Below, piece after piece: positions 1 through 8,337 of a stretch of 64,000 nt of DNA. Location of the stretch: positions 39,914-103,913 of the forward strand of contig CAYFYB010000003.1 in NCBI GenBank assembly GCA_964347345.1, written 5' to 3'. Under the pieces are notes generated by a model. It did no database searches. It was not told the DNA's origin and saw only the letters and a program-made list of their open reading frames with translations. A program made the position numbers and the translations under genes. The stretch is from JAJISG01 sp964347345. Lineage in GTDB: Archaea; Thermoplasmatota; Thermoplasmata; RBG-16-68-12; JAJISG01. Numbering within the stretch: the stretch's first letter is position 1; every line of letters starts with the position of its first letter.

Positions 1-3000
1 GTCAGGCTGGAGCCCTTCACCTCAAAGGACAGGTCCACGATGTAGTCAGGGCGACCGTTGCCGTCCAGGTCCGTGGGAAGCCGCGCTGCCTGTTCCTCAG
101 TAATGTTGATGGTTCTCTCCCCCAGGATGTCACTCCCTATCCGGCTTCGGCTGTCGAGGCTCCCCACGGAGGCCACCACGCGAACCGAGCCGAAGGGAGC
201 GATGGCCTCATAGTGGCCGTTCGCGTCCGTCGTGACCACGTCATGGACGATCCGCAGCTCGTCCTGGACGGTAATCATGACCCCCGCCAGGGGTTTACCA
301 TCCTCCGTGGTGACCTTCCCCCGGAGGATGGCCCCGTCGTAGTACTTCAGGATGACGATGCCCTGCAAGAGGCTGGCGATAGGCGTGACGTCCACGGTCC
401 CCTCTGCCTCTCCCCTCTGGATGCGTTCCTGGATCTCCAGGGCATCGAAAAGGTTGATGGCCGTCCAGTCCTCCGTCCTGTTGGCGACCTCCTCCGGCGG
501 GTAGGGATTGAAGTAGGCCGTCCTGTAGACCATCTTGAAGTGTTTCAATAAGAAGCCCTGAAGGGGGATCTCTCCCTGCAACGCTCCCGATAGACCAGGC
601 AGACCTTCGTTCTCGATGCCCACATCGCTTCCCCTCAGGCCGAAGAATATCCTGTACAGCATGCTGTCGTAGAACATCTGCTGGTATTCGATGAGGACGT
701 TCCGGATGCGAGCAGTGGGGGGCACCTTGTCCATATCGAACTGGCCCTGGTCCGTGTCCGCCAGGAGCCGATAGAAGTCCGTGGGAATGACCCTTCCCCC
801 GGGCAGCTCCGTCACCCTGTGATCCGTAAGCTTGACGGGGGCATACAGGATCCCGGTGTTGGTCCCAGAGAAGGGCACAAGGCGAGAGTCCACGGCAAAG
901 TACAGGACGGAGTTTCCCGTCGCAGTCCTCAGGTCCCTGTACAGGTCTGCCTGGCCGTCCACGTCCAGGGCCTCCGTCAGGACGGCCTTGAGGAAGATTA
1001 TCATCGCGTTTATTCCCGAGATGCGGACGTCCCACTCCCCGAATCGCTCAGGGTCTGCCCTGATTAGGGGGATGTAGACGGCCGGTCGGCCAAGGACATC
1101 ATGCACCAGCCCCGCGTCGATCCCCCTCGCCTCGAGGGCATCTCTCACCGCCTCCCCCAGTTCGCCTCTCTTCCACAACTCCCCTTGGATAAGCCGTATG
1201 TTCAGAACGGCGATCGCCTCGTTCTCGTCCTGGGCTGTGAGGAAATGGCCTGCAAACTCATACCCATTCTGGAAGTTGTCCGCCACCGTCGGATGCCTAC
1301 CCTCTTGGATGGCCTCGAACCCATAGTCCCACCAGCTGAGGAACGCCGGTCGATTCCAGTAGGGATGCACGCTGGAATCCTGTTGGCTCAGCCATTCCCA
1401 CGCCTTGGGAAAGTACCTGGTCTTCAGGGGCAGGTTGTAGCCGAAGGCGCCAAAGTAGAAGAGGCTCCCCTCCTCATAGGTGGGAGGCCTCAGGGGCTCT
1501 GGAATGCTCCTGTAAATCTCCAGGTCGAGCGCCTGCTTCTTCTCGAAGGGTACGGCGGCGTCCACCGCCGTCCAGGTATTGGGGAGTATGAGGAAGAAGG
1601 CTATGAAGAGGGCCCCGGCGACGTGCCTCACTTTGACCCCCTTCCTCAGGGCGGTCAACTTGCTGCCGCCCGTGGAGGCGATGGCCTTTCTCACCTGCTC
1701 GAAGCCCAGCTTCTCCACGATGAAGACGGTGACCCACGCCGAGGTGATGGCAAAGGCTGGAGAGGCATTGAATATGAAACGGACGGCCGACATGGCCATG
1801 AAGATGGCCGCGGCGATCCAAGCCAGGGCGAAGAGGTAGCCCGGCCTCGGCCTCCGAGCGTACTGGATGGCCATCCCTCCGATGCCAACGATGGAGAGGA
1901 ACGAGGTCACCCAGCCGAAGGAGAGCATCGCCTGGCTGAAGGTGGGTGGTTGAGCCTCAGCGATGGTCTCATACACCTTGTCCCTCACGAAGTAGCCCAT
2001 ACCAGTGGATATGGTCTCGGCCACCGTAGGGCTGTAGATAGAGGCGATGGCTAGGCCGCCGCTGAAGCCGAGGACGATGGGGGGGATTACCAGCATCCAG
2101 GGCAGTCGATAGAAGAATGCGAACAGGATGCCCAGGCCGGCGGCAGCGAGGAAGAGCAGCAGCGGAATGTCGAACCAAGTCCTTACGAAGCCGGTGGAGA
2201 TGTAGTAGGGGGCGGCCAAGAGGTGGGCTGTACCCATGGCGACAGTGAAGCAGAGGATGATGCCCAAGGGATCCTGATTCCTGACCTTGTAGACCAGCAG
2301 CTGGACGAGGAAGTAAGCGATGAGAACCACGGGGGCGTAGGCCCAACCCTGCCAGGTGAGGGCGACCACGGCTATGGAGGTCCCCGACATGATGGAGAGG
2401 AGGATGGGCCTCTTGTTCTCCACGATGAGGGTCTTCAGCCCCCCGTAGACGGCCCTCGGCCTGAACCAGCTCTCCACCCATTTCTTCTCCTTGAGTTCGC
2501 TTAGGGCTCTCAGGAAGAAGTAGAAGGCGGTGACGACGAAGAAGAGGACCAGGGCATCGTGGTCTCCATTGCTGAGGGGGGTCCTCTGGATATGCGCGGG
2601 AAGGATGGCCAGGAAGAAGGCAGCTACCATTCCCGTCCTCCGGCCGAATATGTCCCTGGCGAGGAAGTAGGTGGGGAAGATGGTCAGGGCTCCCCAGAAA
2701 GCGGTGGAGAAAAGGAAGGTCTGCCAGACTCCTAGCTGGGTGGAACCCTGGAGGGCGCCCACTAGAATGCCCGTCAAGGCCACGCTCCAGGCGTAAATGG
2801 GGGGCCTGGGGTTGTTCATGCCGATGGGGAAGTTGAGCATGGGGTCCGAGACGAGGTGCTTGCCAGTCTTGACGATGTGTTCTATGATCCAGCCGTAGTA
2901 GTAGGCATCGGACCCGCCCGAGAGGAGGAAGTCCTTGAGGGCCAGGTCATAGACGAAGTAGGATCTGACAAAGAGGGCGAGGGCGAATACGCCGGCTAGG

Positions 3001-3047
3001 ATGATGATGAGGTTCAGTCGCTTCCCTTCGGACTTCCCTAGTTCCAA
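1..3047 (-). CDS. aglB: Oligosaccharyltransferase catalytic subunit, STT3/AglB family (3' end cut off)
   Basis: Moves a lipid-linked glycan onto Asn in N-x-S/T sequons at the outer membrane face. The N-terminal half is multi-pass membrane sequence. It carries the early acidic motif SGGSDAYYYG (residues 43-52), then NNPRPPIY, and the STT3 signature WWDYG at residues 572-576 (bases 1320-1334), all in one frame. The part near the window start is soluble and looks like a carboxypeptidase-regulatory or Ig-like beta domain. No stop occurs inside the window, so the gene continues to the left. No ATG is near the start; TTG at 3047 behind GGGTGG is chosen because an in-frame stop lies about 45 bases upstream. 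It is divergent from the Trm112-like gene. The family call is firm; the exact start is not. Confidence 0.9.
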   Translation of the reverse strand, partial: MELGKSEGKRLNLIIILAGVFALALFVRSYFVYDLALKDFLLSGGSDAYYYGWIIEHIVKTGKHLVSDPMLNFPIGMNNPRPPIYAWSVALTGILVGALQGSTQLGVWQTFLFSTAFWGALTIFPTYFLARDIFGRRTGMVAAFFLAILPAHIQRTPLSNGDHDALVLFFVVTAFYFFLRALSELKEKKWVESWFRPRAVYGGLKTLIVENKRPILLSIMSGTSIAVVALTWQGWAYAPVVLIAYFLVQLLVYKVRNQDPLGIILCFTVAMGTAHLLAAPYYISTGFVRTWFDIPLLLFLAAAGLGILFAFFYRLPWMLVIPPIVLGFSGGLAIASIYSPTVAETISTGMGYFVRDKVYETIAEAQPPTFSQAMLSFGWVTSFLSIVGIGGMAIQYARRPRPGYLFALAWIAAAIFMAMSAVRFIFNASPAFAITSAWVTVFIVEKLGFEQVRKAIASTGGSKLTALRKGVKVRHVAGALFIAFFLILPNTWTAVDAAVPFEKKQALDLEIYRSIPEPLRPPTYEEGSLFYFGAFGYNLPLKTRYFPKAWEWLSQQDSSVHPYWNRPAFLSWWDYGFEAIQEGRHPTVADNFQNGYEFAGHFLTAQDENEAIAVLNIRLIQGELWKRGELGEAVRDALEARGIDAGLVHDVLGRPAVYIPLIRADPERFGEWDVRISGINAMIIFLKAVLTEALDVDGQADLYRDLRTATGNSVLYFAVDSRLVPFSGTNTGILYAPVKLTDHRVTELPGGRVIPTDFYRLLADTDQGQFDMDKVPPTARIRNVLIEYQQMFYDSMLYRIFFGLRGSDVGIENEGLPGLSGALQGEIPLQGFLLKHFKMVYRTAYFNPYPPEEVANRTEDWTAINLFDALEIQERIQRGEAEGTVDVTPIASLLQGIVILKYYDGAILRGKVTTEDGKPLAGVMITVQDELRIVHDVVTTDANGHYEAIAPFGSVRVVASVGSLDSRSRIGSDILGERTINITEEQAARLPTDLDGNGRPDYIVDLSFEVKGSSL

Positions 3048-3130
3048 GAGCCCACCCGAGTGGGTTACTGTCAGGAGGCTCCTGTTTATCTAATTTTGCA
3101 GCAGGGCGAGGGAGCTTGGGTCAGCGGCGA

Positions 3131-3141
3131 AGGGTTTAAGT
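3131..3141 (+). promoter_or_regulatory. TATA-like box of the Trm112-like gene
   Basis: The sequence gggtttaagtc is centred about 28 bases before the ATG at 3166. This matches an archaeal TATA box for a leaderless transcript. Inferred from sequence and spacing only. Confidence 0.45.
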
Positions 3142-3165
3142 CTGCAGGGGGGGCTATGTCGCGAG

Positions 3166-3342
3166 ATGAAGCGGGAGCTCATGGAGATCCTCTGCTGTCC
3201 CGTCTGCAAGGGGGATCTTGAACTCAAGGTGCTCGTGGAAGAGGAGGAGATTCTGGAGGGGGAACTGATTTGCCATCAGTGCGACCATGCCTACGAGATA
3301 AAGGAGGGCATACCGAACCTTCTGCCTCCGGACCTCAAATGA
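3166..3342 (+). CDS. Trm112-like zinc-ribbon protein (COG2835)
   Basis: A 58-residue protein starting MKRELMEILCCPVCKG, with CPVC and a later CHQC pair forming one zinc site, and ending in the YEIKEGIPNLLP motif typical of COG2835/Trm112. Trm112 proteins activate and stabilise several SAM-dependent methyltransferases that act on tRNA, rRNA or release factor. No partner methyltransferase is next to it here. The 3' end overlaps the convergent Tsr3 gene by 8 bases, fitting a shared rRNA-modification theme, although convergent overlap alone does not prove it. Confidence 0.85.
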   Translation: MKRELMEILCCPVCKGDLELKVLVEEEEILEGELICHQCDHAYEIKEGIPNLLPPDLK

Positions 3343-3853
3343 ACCTGGACTGAGCCCTCACGACCTCCTTGCTGTCGGCAGCCTCCCTGTACAGGCTCAG
3401 GGGCTCAGCGTTGAGCTGCAGGAATGTGGGACCCCACTTGAACTTCGAGAGTAGCTCCGCGGCATGATCTTCATGTCCGAAAATGTAGAGGGCCGCGGCC
3501 AGGGCCTCGACGCTGGAGAGCAGCAGCGGCTTCCCGTAGTTGACGGGGTTCGCAGCGACCAGGAAGGGGAGGGCTCTCTCCCGGCGCCCAATTACCCTGG
3601 GGAAGCTCTCAGACTTCCATGAGGTGTCGAGGACGCAGAGGCCCTTCCTCATCGCCGCGGCCTCGTCCCTTCTTGAGAGAGCTACCTCCGCCGTGGGATT
3701 AAGGACTACAGAACCCCTTGGGAGGGTCTGAACCCGCTTTACCAAGCGAAGCATCCCATGACGGGCGAGCTTCTTAGAAGTGCACCTCTTAGGGTCGCAC
3801 TGCTCGGCGTGATAGGCCAGGAGTTCAATCACGGTCTCTTCCCCCGGGACCAC
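3335..3853 (-). CDS. tsr3: rRNA aminocarboxypropyltransferase Tsr3 (DUF367)
   Basis: Tsr3 transfers the 3-amino-3-carboxypropyl group from SAM to a hypermodified pseudouridine in the small-subunit rRNA. Family motifs are clear: HAEQCDPKRCTSKKL, VVLNPTAEVALS, LCVLDTSWK, LPFLVAANPVNYGKP and SKFKWGPTFL. The start is GTG at 3853. A second GTG seven codons later gives a shorter product starting at the conserved IELLAYHAEQCD block and is also possible. The 172-residue length is normal for archaeal members. Its own promoter region lies in 3854-3990. Confidence 0.93.
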   Translation of the reverse strand: MVPGEETVIELLAYHAEQCDPKRCTSKKLARHGMLRLVKRVQTLPRGSVVLNPTAEVALSRRDEAAAMRKGLCVLDTSWKSESFPRVIGRRERALPFLVAANPVNYGKPLLLSSVEALAAALYIFGHEDHAAELLSKFKWGPTFLQLNAEPLSLYREAADSKEVVRAQSRFI

Positions 3854-4000
3854 AAGGAATAAGACATACGCAGTTCATAGCTTAAGGGCCACCGTGATGA
3901 CAGTACCGACGCTGACCTTGATGAGTGATGGGCGATCTGAGTGGCCTTAAGCATCCAGACCATCTCAAGGCCTAGAGAAGTCTCGCACCAAAGTACTTCT

Positions 4001-4020
4001 GGAAAAAAGAAAAAAAGGGG
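4001..4020 (-). terminator. Poly-T terminator after the pilin gene
   Basis: On the minus strand the sequence reads as two T-runs (cccctttttttc then ttttttcc) about 30 bases after the pilin stop. T-rich tracts are the usual archaeal termination signal. Confidence 0.6.
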
Positions 4021-4045
4021 AGATGGGCGGATTTAACCGCCCAAT

Positions 4046-4504
4046 CTACTGCAGTTTCCCGGTGTTCAGTATCCCGTTGTCGTCTACGATATCGTATGAC
4101 GAACCCGATGGGTAGGTGGAGACGCTCAGCAGCACTGAGTCCCCTGCCTGTATCGTTGTTGCCGTTGCATCTGCCTGCACGTACTGGGCGCCCCCGCTCA
4201 GAGAGCTTAGGGCTGTCTTCGACATTGCGACGGTTCCGTTCGCGTAGTATACGACTAGGTAGACGGTTGCTGGGGTCTTACCTGTCGGAACCTTCGAGAA
4301 GGTTAGCTTCCAGTTGGTTCCGTCGGGTGTCTTCGATACCGAGACTCCCATTGCTTCAGGCGTGCCTCCGGGACCAGTGACCAGCCCTGATACCATCACG
4401 TACAGGACTGCCGCCAGGACGACAGTGATGGCCACCATGAGGATGGTAGCAATCACTGGCGACACCGCGGTCCGATCCCTTCGGATCGCCCCAATTGTTC
4501 TCAA
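4046..4504 (-). CDS. Type IV pilin-like protein with archaeal pilin N-terminal domain
   Basis: The N-terminus has the archaeal class III signal pattern: a basic stretch (RRDR), then TAVSPVIATILMVAITVVLA leading into a hydrophobic helix over about residues 14-40. A FlaK/PibD-type peptidase would cleave just before this helix so the helix can pack into a pilus. The rest (about 110 residues) is Thr/Ser/Gly-rich beta sequence, as expected for an exposed head, with one sequon (NGT). A TATA-like gggtttatc lies near 4560-4570 and a T-rich terminator follows, so it is probably transcribed alone. The nearby RecA-fold pair could relate to pili, but that is not shown. Confidence 0.85.
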   Translation of the reverse strand: MRTIGAIRRDRTAVSPVIATILMVAITVVLAAVLYVMVSGLVTGPGGTPEAMGVSVSKTPDGTNWKLTFSKVPTGKTPATVYLVVYYANGTVAMSKTALSSLSGGAQYVQADATATTIQAGDSVLLSVSTYPSGSSYDIVDDNGILNTGKLQ

Positions 4505-4596
4505 GTTCTGTCCTCCTGTAGGTTTCCCTACAGCCTCGAGCTTCCCGTTAAAGACCAGATAAACCCTTCCTCACGATTCTCAGCAGTGGTATTCGC

Positions 4597-5163
4597 TTAC
4601 CCGGTGAAGATGATGGAATCATCACACACCAGGTGGAGGATGTTCCCGATCTCCTCCGTGGCGTACTCTTCCATGGAGAGAATGATGGTGTAGGCGTTCC
4701 TGGACCTCAGATGGTTGATGAGGATGTGGAGGAACTCCGACAGTATCTTGTGGCTGTTGTGGATGGCCAGGGAGTTGATCGAATCCAGGATGACCACGCA
4801 ATCCGTCCCCTTGAGCTTCCGGAGGAGGAATTCAACCTTGAGCATCAGGTTCTCGAGCATGGTGGGGCTCTCCACGCACACAGCCCTATCATGCTTCTCG
4901 CCGATGCCCATCATCATGCTGGCGACGCAGTCGACGAAGTAGGTTTTCTCCAGATCCACGTCCAGCCCCTCCAGGGCATTGATGATGGACTTGGAGGGTA
5001 TGGTGGCGGTGACGTAGATGGAGTGAAGCCCTTTCCTGGGGGCAAATATATCCACTAGGGATCTGACGGCGTCGAAGTAGTGCTCGGCCCCCACCTGCAG
5101 GGCTATGGCCGAGGCAGCAGGCATCTCCAGCAGCTTTCCTATGCTGTCCATCGCCACTGCCAC
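4597..5163 (-). CDS. Degenerate RecA/KaiC-fold protein lacking a P-loop
   Basis: A 188-residue protein with RecA-superfamily character but no Walker A motif. A Walker B-like strand CVVILDSINSLAIHN is present near residues 121-136, and an earlier YVTATIPSKSI block sits where the P-loop region would be. It starts with GTG directly after the stop of the upstream KaiC-like gene (TGA then GTG, no gap), so the two are almost certainly translationally coupled. ATG at codon 5 is an alternative start. Probably a non-hydrolysing partner of the upstream ATPase; the process is unknown. Confidence 0.7.
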   Translation of the reverse strand: MAVAMDSIGKLLEMPAASAIALQVGAEHYFDAVRSLVDIFAPRKGLHSIYVTATIPSKSIINALEGLDVDLEKTYFVDCVASMMMGIGEKHDRAVCVESPTMLENLMLKVEFLLRKLKGTDCVVILDSINSLAIHNSHKILSEFLHILINHLRSRNAYTIILSMEEYATEEIGNILHLVCDDSIIFTG

Positions 5164-5913
5164 TCAACCACCTCCCTTTAGAAGGGGCGCCATGAGGACG
5201 CCGCAGGAGGTAAGATCCAGGATGTACTTGGCTCTGGAGTGGGTAGTGCCTCTCATCTTCACTACCTGTAGGGTTCTGAGCAGGTCCCCCCTTCTCTCCT
5301 GGTTTCCCAGCATGACCACGCCGTCCACCACTGCCTCCTCCACGCCATACGGGGAATAGAGGGTCGATCCTGCGGGGACCTCTGAGACGAGGATAGCTGT
5401 GCAGTCCTCCTTGGCCAAGGCATGGCTCAACTCCTTTATGAAGTCCCGGATCCTGTCCTCAGTGGAGAGCCTGGCGCAGATGGAGGTTATGGAGTCTACG
5501 ACGAGTCTCTTAGCCTCCTTCTTCTTGACGGCGTCAATGATAGCCTTCAGAAGGGCCTTGGCCTCTTTGGGTTCGATTTCCGACCCTTCCACGCCAGCAG
5601 CCTTGTAGAGTTCGTGGAGGCCGAGGAATTCCACCTTCCCCTCCTTCAGCAGGGCGGGATCGAAGAACTCGTAGGGAATCATGTTCCCCATGAGCTTCTC
5701 AGGAGTCTCCGTCGCGGCAATGAAGAGGCCAACCTCTCCATCCTGGGCCCCATGGAGTATGAACTCGAGGCTGAGGGAGGTCTTTCCCGTGCCGCATGTC
5801 CCCGTCACCAGGGTCGTATTTCCCCGCGGGATGCCCCCGTCCAAAATGCTGTCTAGGCCGTCTATGCCCGTTAGGCACCTCTCCCTCTCAGAAGCCTCCA
5901 CGGCCTTAGACAC
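5164..5913 (-). CDS. KaiC/RAD55-like RecA-superfamily ATPase
   Basis: A single-domain KaiC-like ATPase of 249 residues. Features in order: GIDGLDSILDGGIPRG (about 16-31), Walker A GTCGTGKT (38-45), a sensor-like AATETPEK, Walker B RLVVDSITS (about 139-147) and the C-terminal VVKMRGTTHSR block typical of KaiC-like proteins. Archaea encode many of these, often of unknown role; FlaH/ArlH and circadian KaiC are distant relatives. It forms a two-gene unit with the P-loop-less relative downstream. The pilin gene lies farther along the same strand after a 92-base gap and its own promoter. Confidence 0.87.
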   Translation of the reverse strand: MSKAVEASERERCLTGIDGLDSILDGGIPRGNTTLVTGTCGTGKTSLSLEFILHGAQDGEVGLFIAATETPEKLMGNMIPYEFFDPALLKEGKVEFLGLHELYKAAGVEGSEIEPKEAKALLKAIIDAVKKKEAKRLVVDSITSICARLSTEDRIRDFIKELSHALAKEDCTAILVSEVPAGSTLYSPYGVEEAVVDGVVMLGNQERRGDLLRTLQVVKMRGTTHSRAKYILDLTSCGVLMAPLLKGGG

Positions 5914-6060
5914 GAGTCTACTATGCTGGAGGGCCGCTTATCATGCTTTTCTCTTCGTTATCAATGAGGATTTCGAACGTCTCCCAGCGCCCTCCTTCCG
6001 GACTATTGCACCTGCGAAGCCGCGCTTCCCCGGGAACAAAGCTTTATCGTCGCCCGACTC

Positions 6061-7371
6061 ATGGAAGCCCATATGCTGGAGAGGCCAGTGCTGCAGGTGG
6101 CCCTGGACTTCATGCACCTCAAGAGGGCTCTTCAAGCCGCCAAAGAGGCGGTTGAGGGCGGGGCCGATTGGCTCGAGGCAGGCACGCCCCTCATCAAGAG
6201 CGAGGGGATTGAGGCGGTCAGGGCGTTGAAGCGCGCTTTTCCCGATAGGGTCATCGTGGCCGACCTCAAGACCATGGACACCGGGGCCTTCGAGGTGGAG
6301 ATCGCCGCCAAGGCTGGGGCCGAAGTGATCTCTGTGATGGTGGTTACGGACGATGCCACAGTCCTGGAAGCTGTGAAGGCGGCCAGGAGGTATGGCGCCA
6401 AGATAATGGGGGACCTTATGGCGGTCCGAGACAAGGCAAAGAGGGCCAAGGAGGTGGAGGCCCTGGGGGTGGACTACCTCTGCCATCACGTGAGCATCGA
6501 CGAGCAGATGATTGCCAGGACTCCCATGGCGGAGCTGAAGGCCCTCGCCAAGGCGGTGAGCATACCCATCGCAGTGGCCGGTGGCCTGAACTCGGAGACG
6601 GTGGCTCAGGCCCTGGATGCCGGGGCCAGCATCATAATCGTCGGTGGCGCCATCATAAAGGAGCCTGCTGTCACCCAGGCGACGGCCACCATCCGGAAGG
6701 CCATTGAGGAGAAGAAGGCCATCAGTACGAAGCTCTACAAGAAGTACGGGCAGGAGGAGCTGTACGAGGCCTTCATGAAGGTCTCGACGCCCAACATCGC
6801 TGATGCGATGCAGAAGAGAGGACCCATGGAGGGTATCATACCTCGGATAAACCGGGGCACGAAGATGGTGGGAAGGGCTCTCACGGTGAAGACCGCCGAC
6901 GGGGACTGGGCGAAGCCCGTCGAAGCCATAGACAAGGCTACCAAGGGCACGGTCATCGTTGTAGACGCCGGAGGCGGCAAGACGGCGGTCTGGGGCGAGC
7001 TCGCATCATGGAGCTGCAAGGTGAAGGGCGTCGCTGGCATCGTCATCGACGGAGCTGCGAGGGACATCGATACGATATTGGACATCGATTTCCCTGTCTT
7101 CGCCCGCTGGCTGGTGCCCCACGCTGGTGAGCCCAAGGGCCACGGTGAGATCGGCCCAGAGATCGTCTGTGGAGGCCAGCGAGTTCGCACCGGAGACTGG
7201 ATTGTCGGGGATGAGACGGGCGTGACCGTCATTCCCCAGGAGATGGCCGTGGAGATGGCCAACCGGGCCCTGGACGTCCTCGAGAGGGAGAACAGGATAC
7301 GGGAGGAGATCAAGAGGGGTGGGACCCTCTCCAGCGTCCTTGAGCTGGAGAAGTGGGAGAAGGTGGGCTAG
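6061..7371 (+). CDS. 3-hexulose-6-phosphate synthase fused to an RraA-like domain
   Basis: Residues about 1-215 form an HPS/OMP-decarboxylase TIM barrel with the family motifs QVALDF, EAGTPLIKSEG, VADLKTMD and AVAGGLN. Residues about 230-436 form an RraA-like domain (STPNIADAM, GVAGIVIDGAARD, GDWIVGDETGVTVIP). HPS joins formaldehyde and ribulose 5-phosphate or runs in reverse. In archaea lacking the oxidative pentose route, the reverse reaction supplies ribulose 5-phosphate, which RpiA (encoded near 25 kb) turns into ribose 5-phosphate. The usual isomerase partner PHI is not in this window. ATG at 6061 or the in-frame ATG at 6073 could be the start; a TATA-like ctttatcg near 6042 slightly favours the latter. 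Confidence 0.92.
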   Translation: MEAHMLERPVLQVALDFMHLKRALQAAKEAVEGGADWLEAGTPLIKSEGIEAVRALKRAFPDRVIVADLKTMDTGAFEVEIAAKAGAEVISVMVVTDDATVLEAVKAARRYGAKIMGDLMAVRDKAKRAKEVEALGVDYLCHHVSIDEQMIARTPMAELKALAKAVSIPIAVAGGLNSETVAQALDAGASIIIVGGAIIKEPAVTQATATIRKAIEEKKAISTKLYKKYGQEELYEAFMKVSTPNIADAMQKRGPMEGIIPRINRGTKMVGRALTVKTADGDWAKPVEAIDKATKGTVIVVDAGGGKTAVWGELASWSCKVKGVAGIVIDGAARDIDTILDIDFPVFARWLVPHAGEPKGHGEIGPEIVCGGQRVRTGDWIVGDETGVTVIPQEMAVEMANRALDVLERENRIREEIKRGGTLSSVLELEKWEKVG

Positions 7372-8045
7372 AACCGACTCAGAACCCCAAATAATACTGT
7401 CACCACGAGGAGTGCGCCGTTGGCGCCAAACAAGGCGATGTACACTCGTCGATCCCACCGTAGAACCTTTGAACCGTCGAGGGGAGGGAGGGGGAGCATG
7501 TTGAAGACACCTAGGAGGAGGTTCACGAAGGCAACGAATCCCACGAGCCGAAGGACCGTCATCCCCGTTGAGATAGGAGCATTGATGCCGAAAACGAGGA
7601 GTAAGAACCATAGAGCCAGAACAGGACCGCCGAGAATCAGATTCACGAGAGGTCCGGCCGCGCTGACCTTGCCGTACTGTCTCAGTGTCAACTGCCCCTC
7701 GATGCGAACAGCTCCTGGCGCAGCGAAAAGGAAGCCGAAGAGGGAGGTAATGAGGGCGAGGACGAGCCCGTACATCCATGCTCGGAATTCGGCCCAGCAA
7801 CCATAACGCTGGGCTGTGACCTTGTGTCCTAGCTCGTGGAGGAGAAAGCCCGTGGGGACTGCAATGGCGGCTAGAAGTAGGTTTCCGATGAAGAACGTCG
7901 GGAAGCTTGTTACACCCTGGAGGCCTTGGGTGAAGGCAATGCTGAAGGCAATTATGAGGACCGCTAGAGCCAGCAAGATATGTCGGAGTTCCGTGCTGCT
8001 GAACCTAATCCCTCTCCGGACTGGAGGATAGCCGTACCAGCTCAT
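7368..8045 (-). CDS. Site-2 protease-like membrane metallopeptidase (M50)
   Basis: A 225-residue multi-pass membrane protein. The zinc motif HELGH is at residues 70-74 inside a transmembrane helix, and the third-ligand motif PPLDGSKV is near residue 190, the hallmark pair of site-2 proteases. These enzymes cut transmembrane segments or remnant signal peptides. No PDZ or CBS domain is present, so it is a minimal M50B type. Its stop overlaps the convergent HPS/RraA gene by four bases. Substrate unknown. Confidence 0.88.
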   Translation of the reverse strand: MSWYGYPPVRRGIRFSSTELRHILLALAVLIIAFSIAFTQGLQGVTSFPTFFIGNLLLAAIAVPTGFLLHELGHKVTAQRYGCWAEFRAWMYGLVLALITSLFGFLFAAPGAVRIEGQLTLRQYGKVSAAGPLVNLILGGPVLALWFLLLVFGINAPISTGMTVLRLVGFVAFVNLLLGVFNMLPLPPLDGSKVLRWDRRVYIALFGANGALLVVTVLFGVLSRF

Positions 8046-8186
8046 CGGGCCATCTAGAGTCCGGGCGTATTTTTAGTTTGGCCCACTGAAGAGAGCGTTC
8101 TGCTTACGGTCTGCTGAAGGAAACGAGTAGGCACATGCTAGAAAAAGGGCGGGTATTTACCATAGCGCGCACCTTAGAGGAAAAGG

Positions 8187-8194
8187 TTTAAATC
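8187..8194 (+). promoter_or_regulatory. TATA-like box upstream of the radical SAM gene
   Basis: The AT-rich gtttaaat is the best TATA match in the 292-base gap before the radical SAM gene and predicts a transcription start near 8215. A perfect 6-bp stem (TCCTCC, loop of six, GGAGGA; 8199-8216) overlaps that point. The gap also holds the small open frame at 8260. Confidence 0.4.
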
Positions 8195-8259
8195 GAGGTC
8201 CTCCTTCATTGGAGGAACTGCGTTCCCCTAATATAGGACGAGAAAGTAGGGAGGCTGCC

Positions 8260-8325
8260 ATGGGGGCTGAAGCAGGAATCTGGGGGTTGGAGGGAGATTC
8301 ACCAGCTTACCCATGCTATATTTGA
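8260..8325 (+). CDS. Possible 21-residue leader or precursor peptide
   Basis: A short frame with an ATG about five bases after GGGAGG encodes 21 residues (starts MGAEAGIWG, ends PAYPCYI). It stops 12 bases before the radical SAM gene, and that gap carries the second gene's GGGAGGAG ribosome-binding site. Two consecutive frames with good ribosome-binding sites suggest a bicistronic transcript. It could be a leader peptide, a substrate of the radical SAM enzyme, or chance. No family is recognised. Confidence 0.3.
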   Translation: MGAEAGIWGLEGDSPAYPCYI

Positions 8326-8337
8326 GGGAGGAGTGGG

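Noticed and set aside
1101..2054. Plus-strand frame of 317 codons
   Set aside because: It is antisense to the oligosaccharyltransferase, which has the WWDYG motif in frame; the plus-strand product has no recognisable domain. Long antisense frames are common in this GC-rich DNA (also at 20812-21936 and 45367-46464).
8199..8216. Riboswitch upstream of the radical SAM gene
   Set aside because: Only one 6-bp hairpin is visible and it overlaps the predicted transcription start; no cobalamin or SAM riboswitch consensus was recognised.
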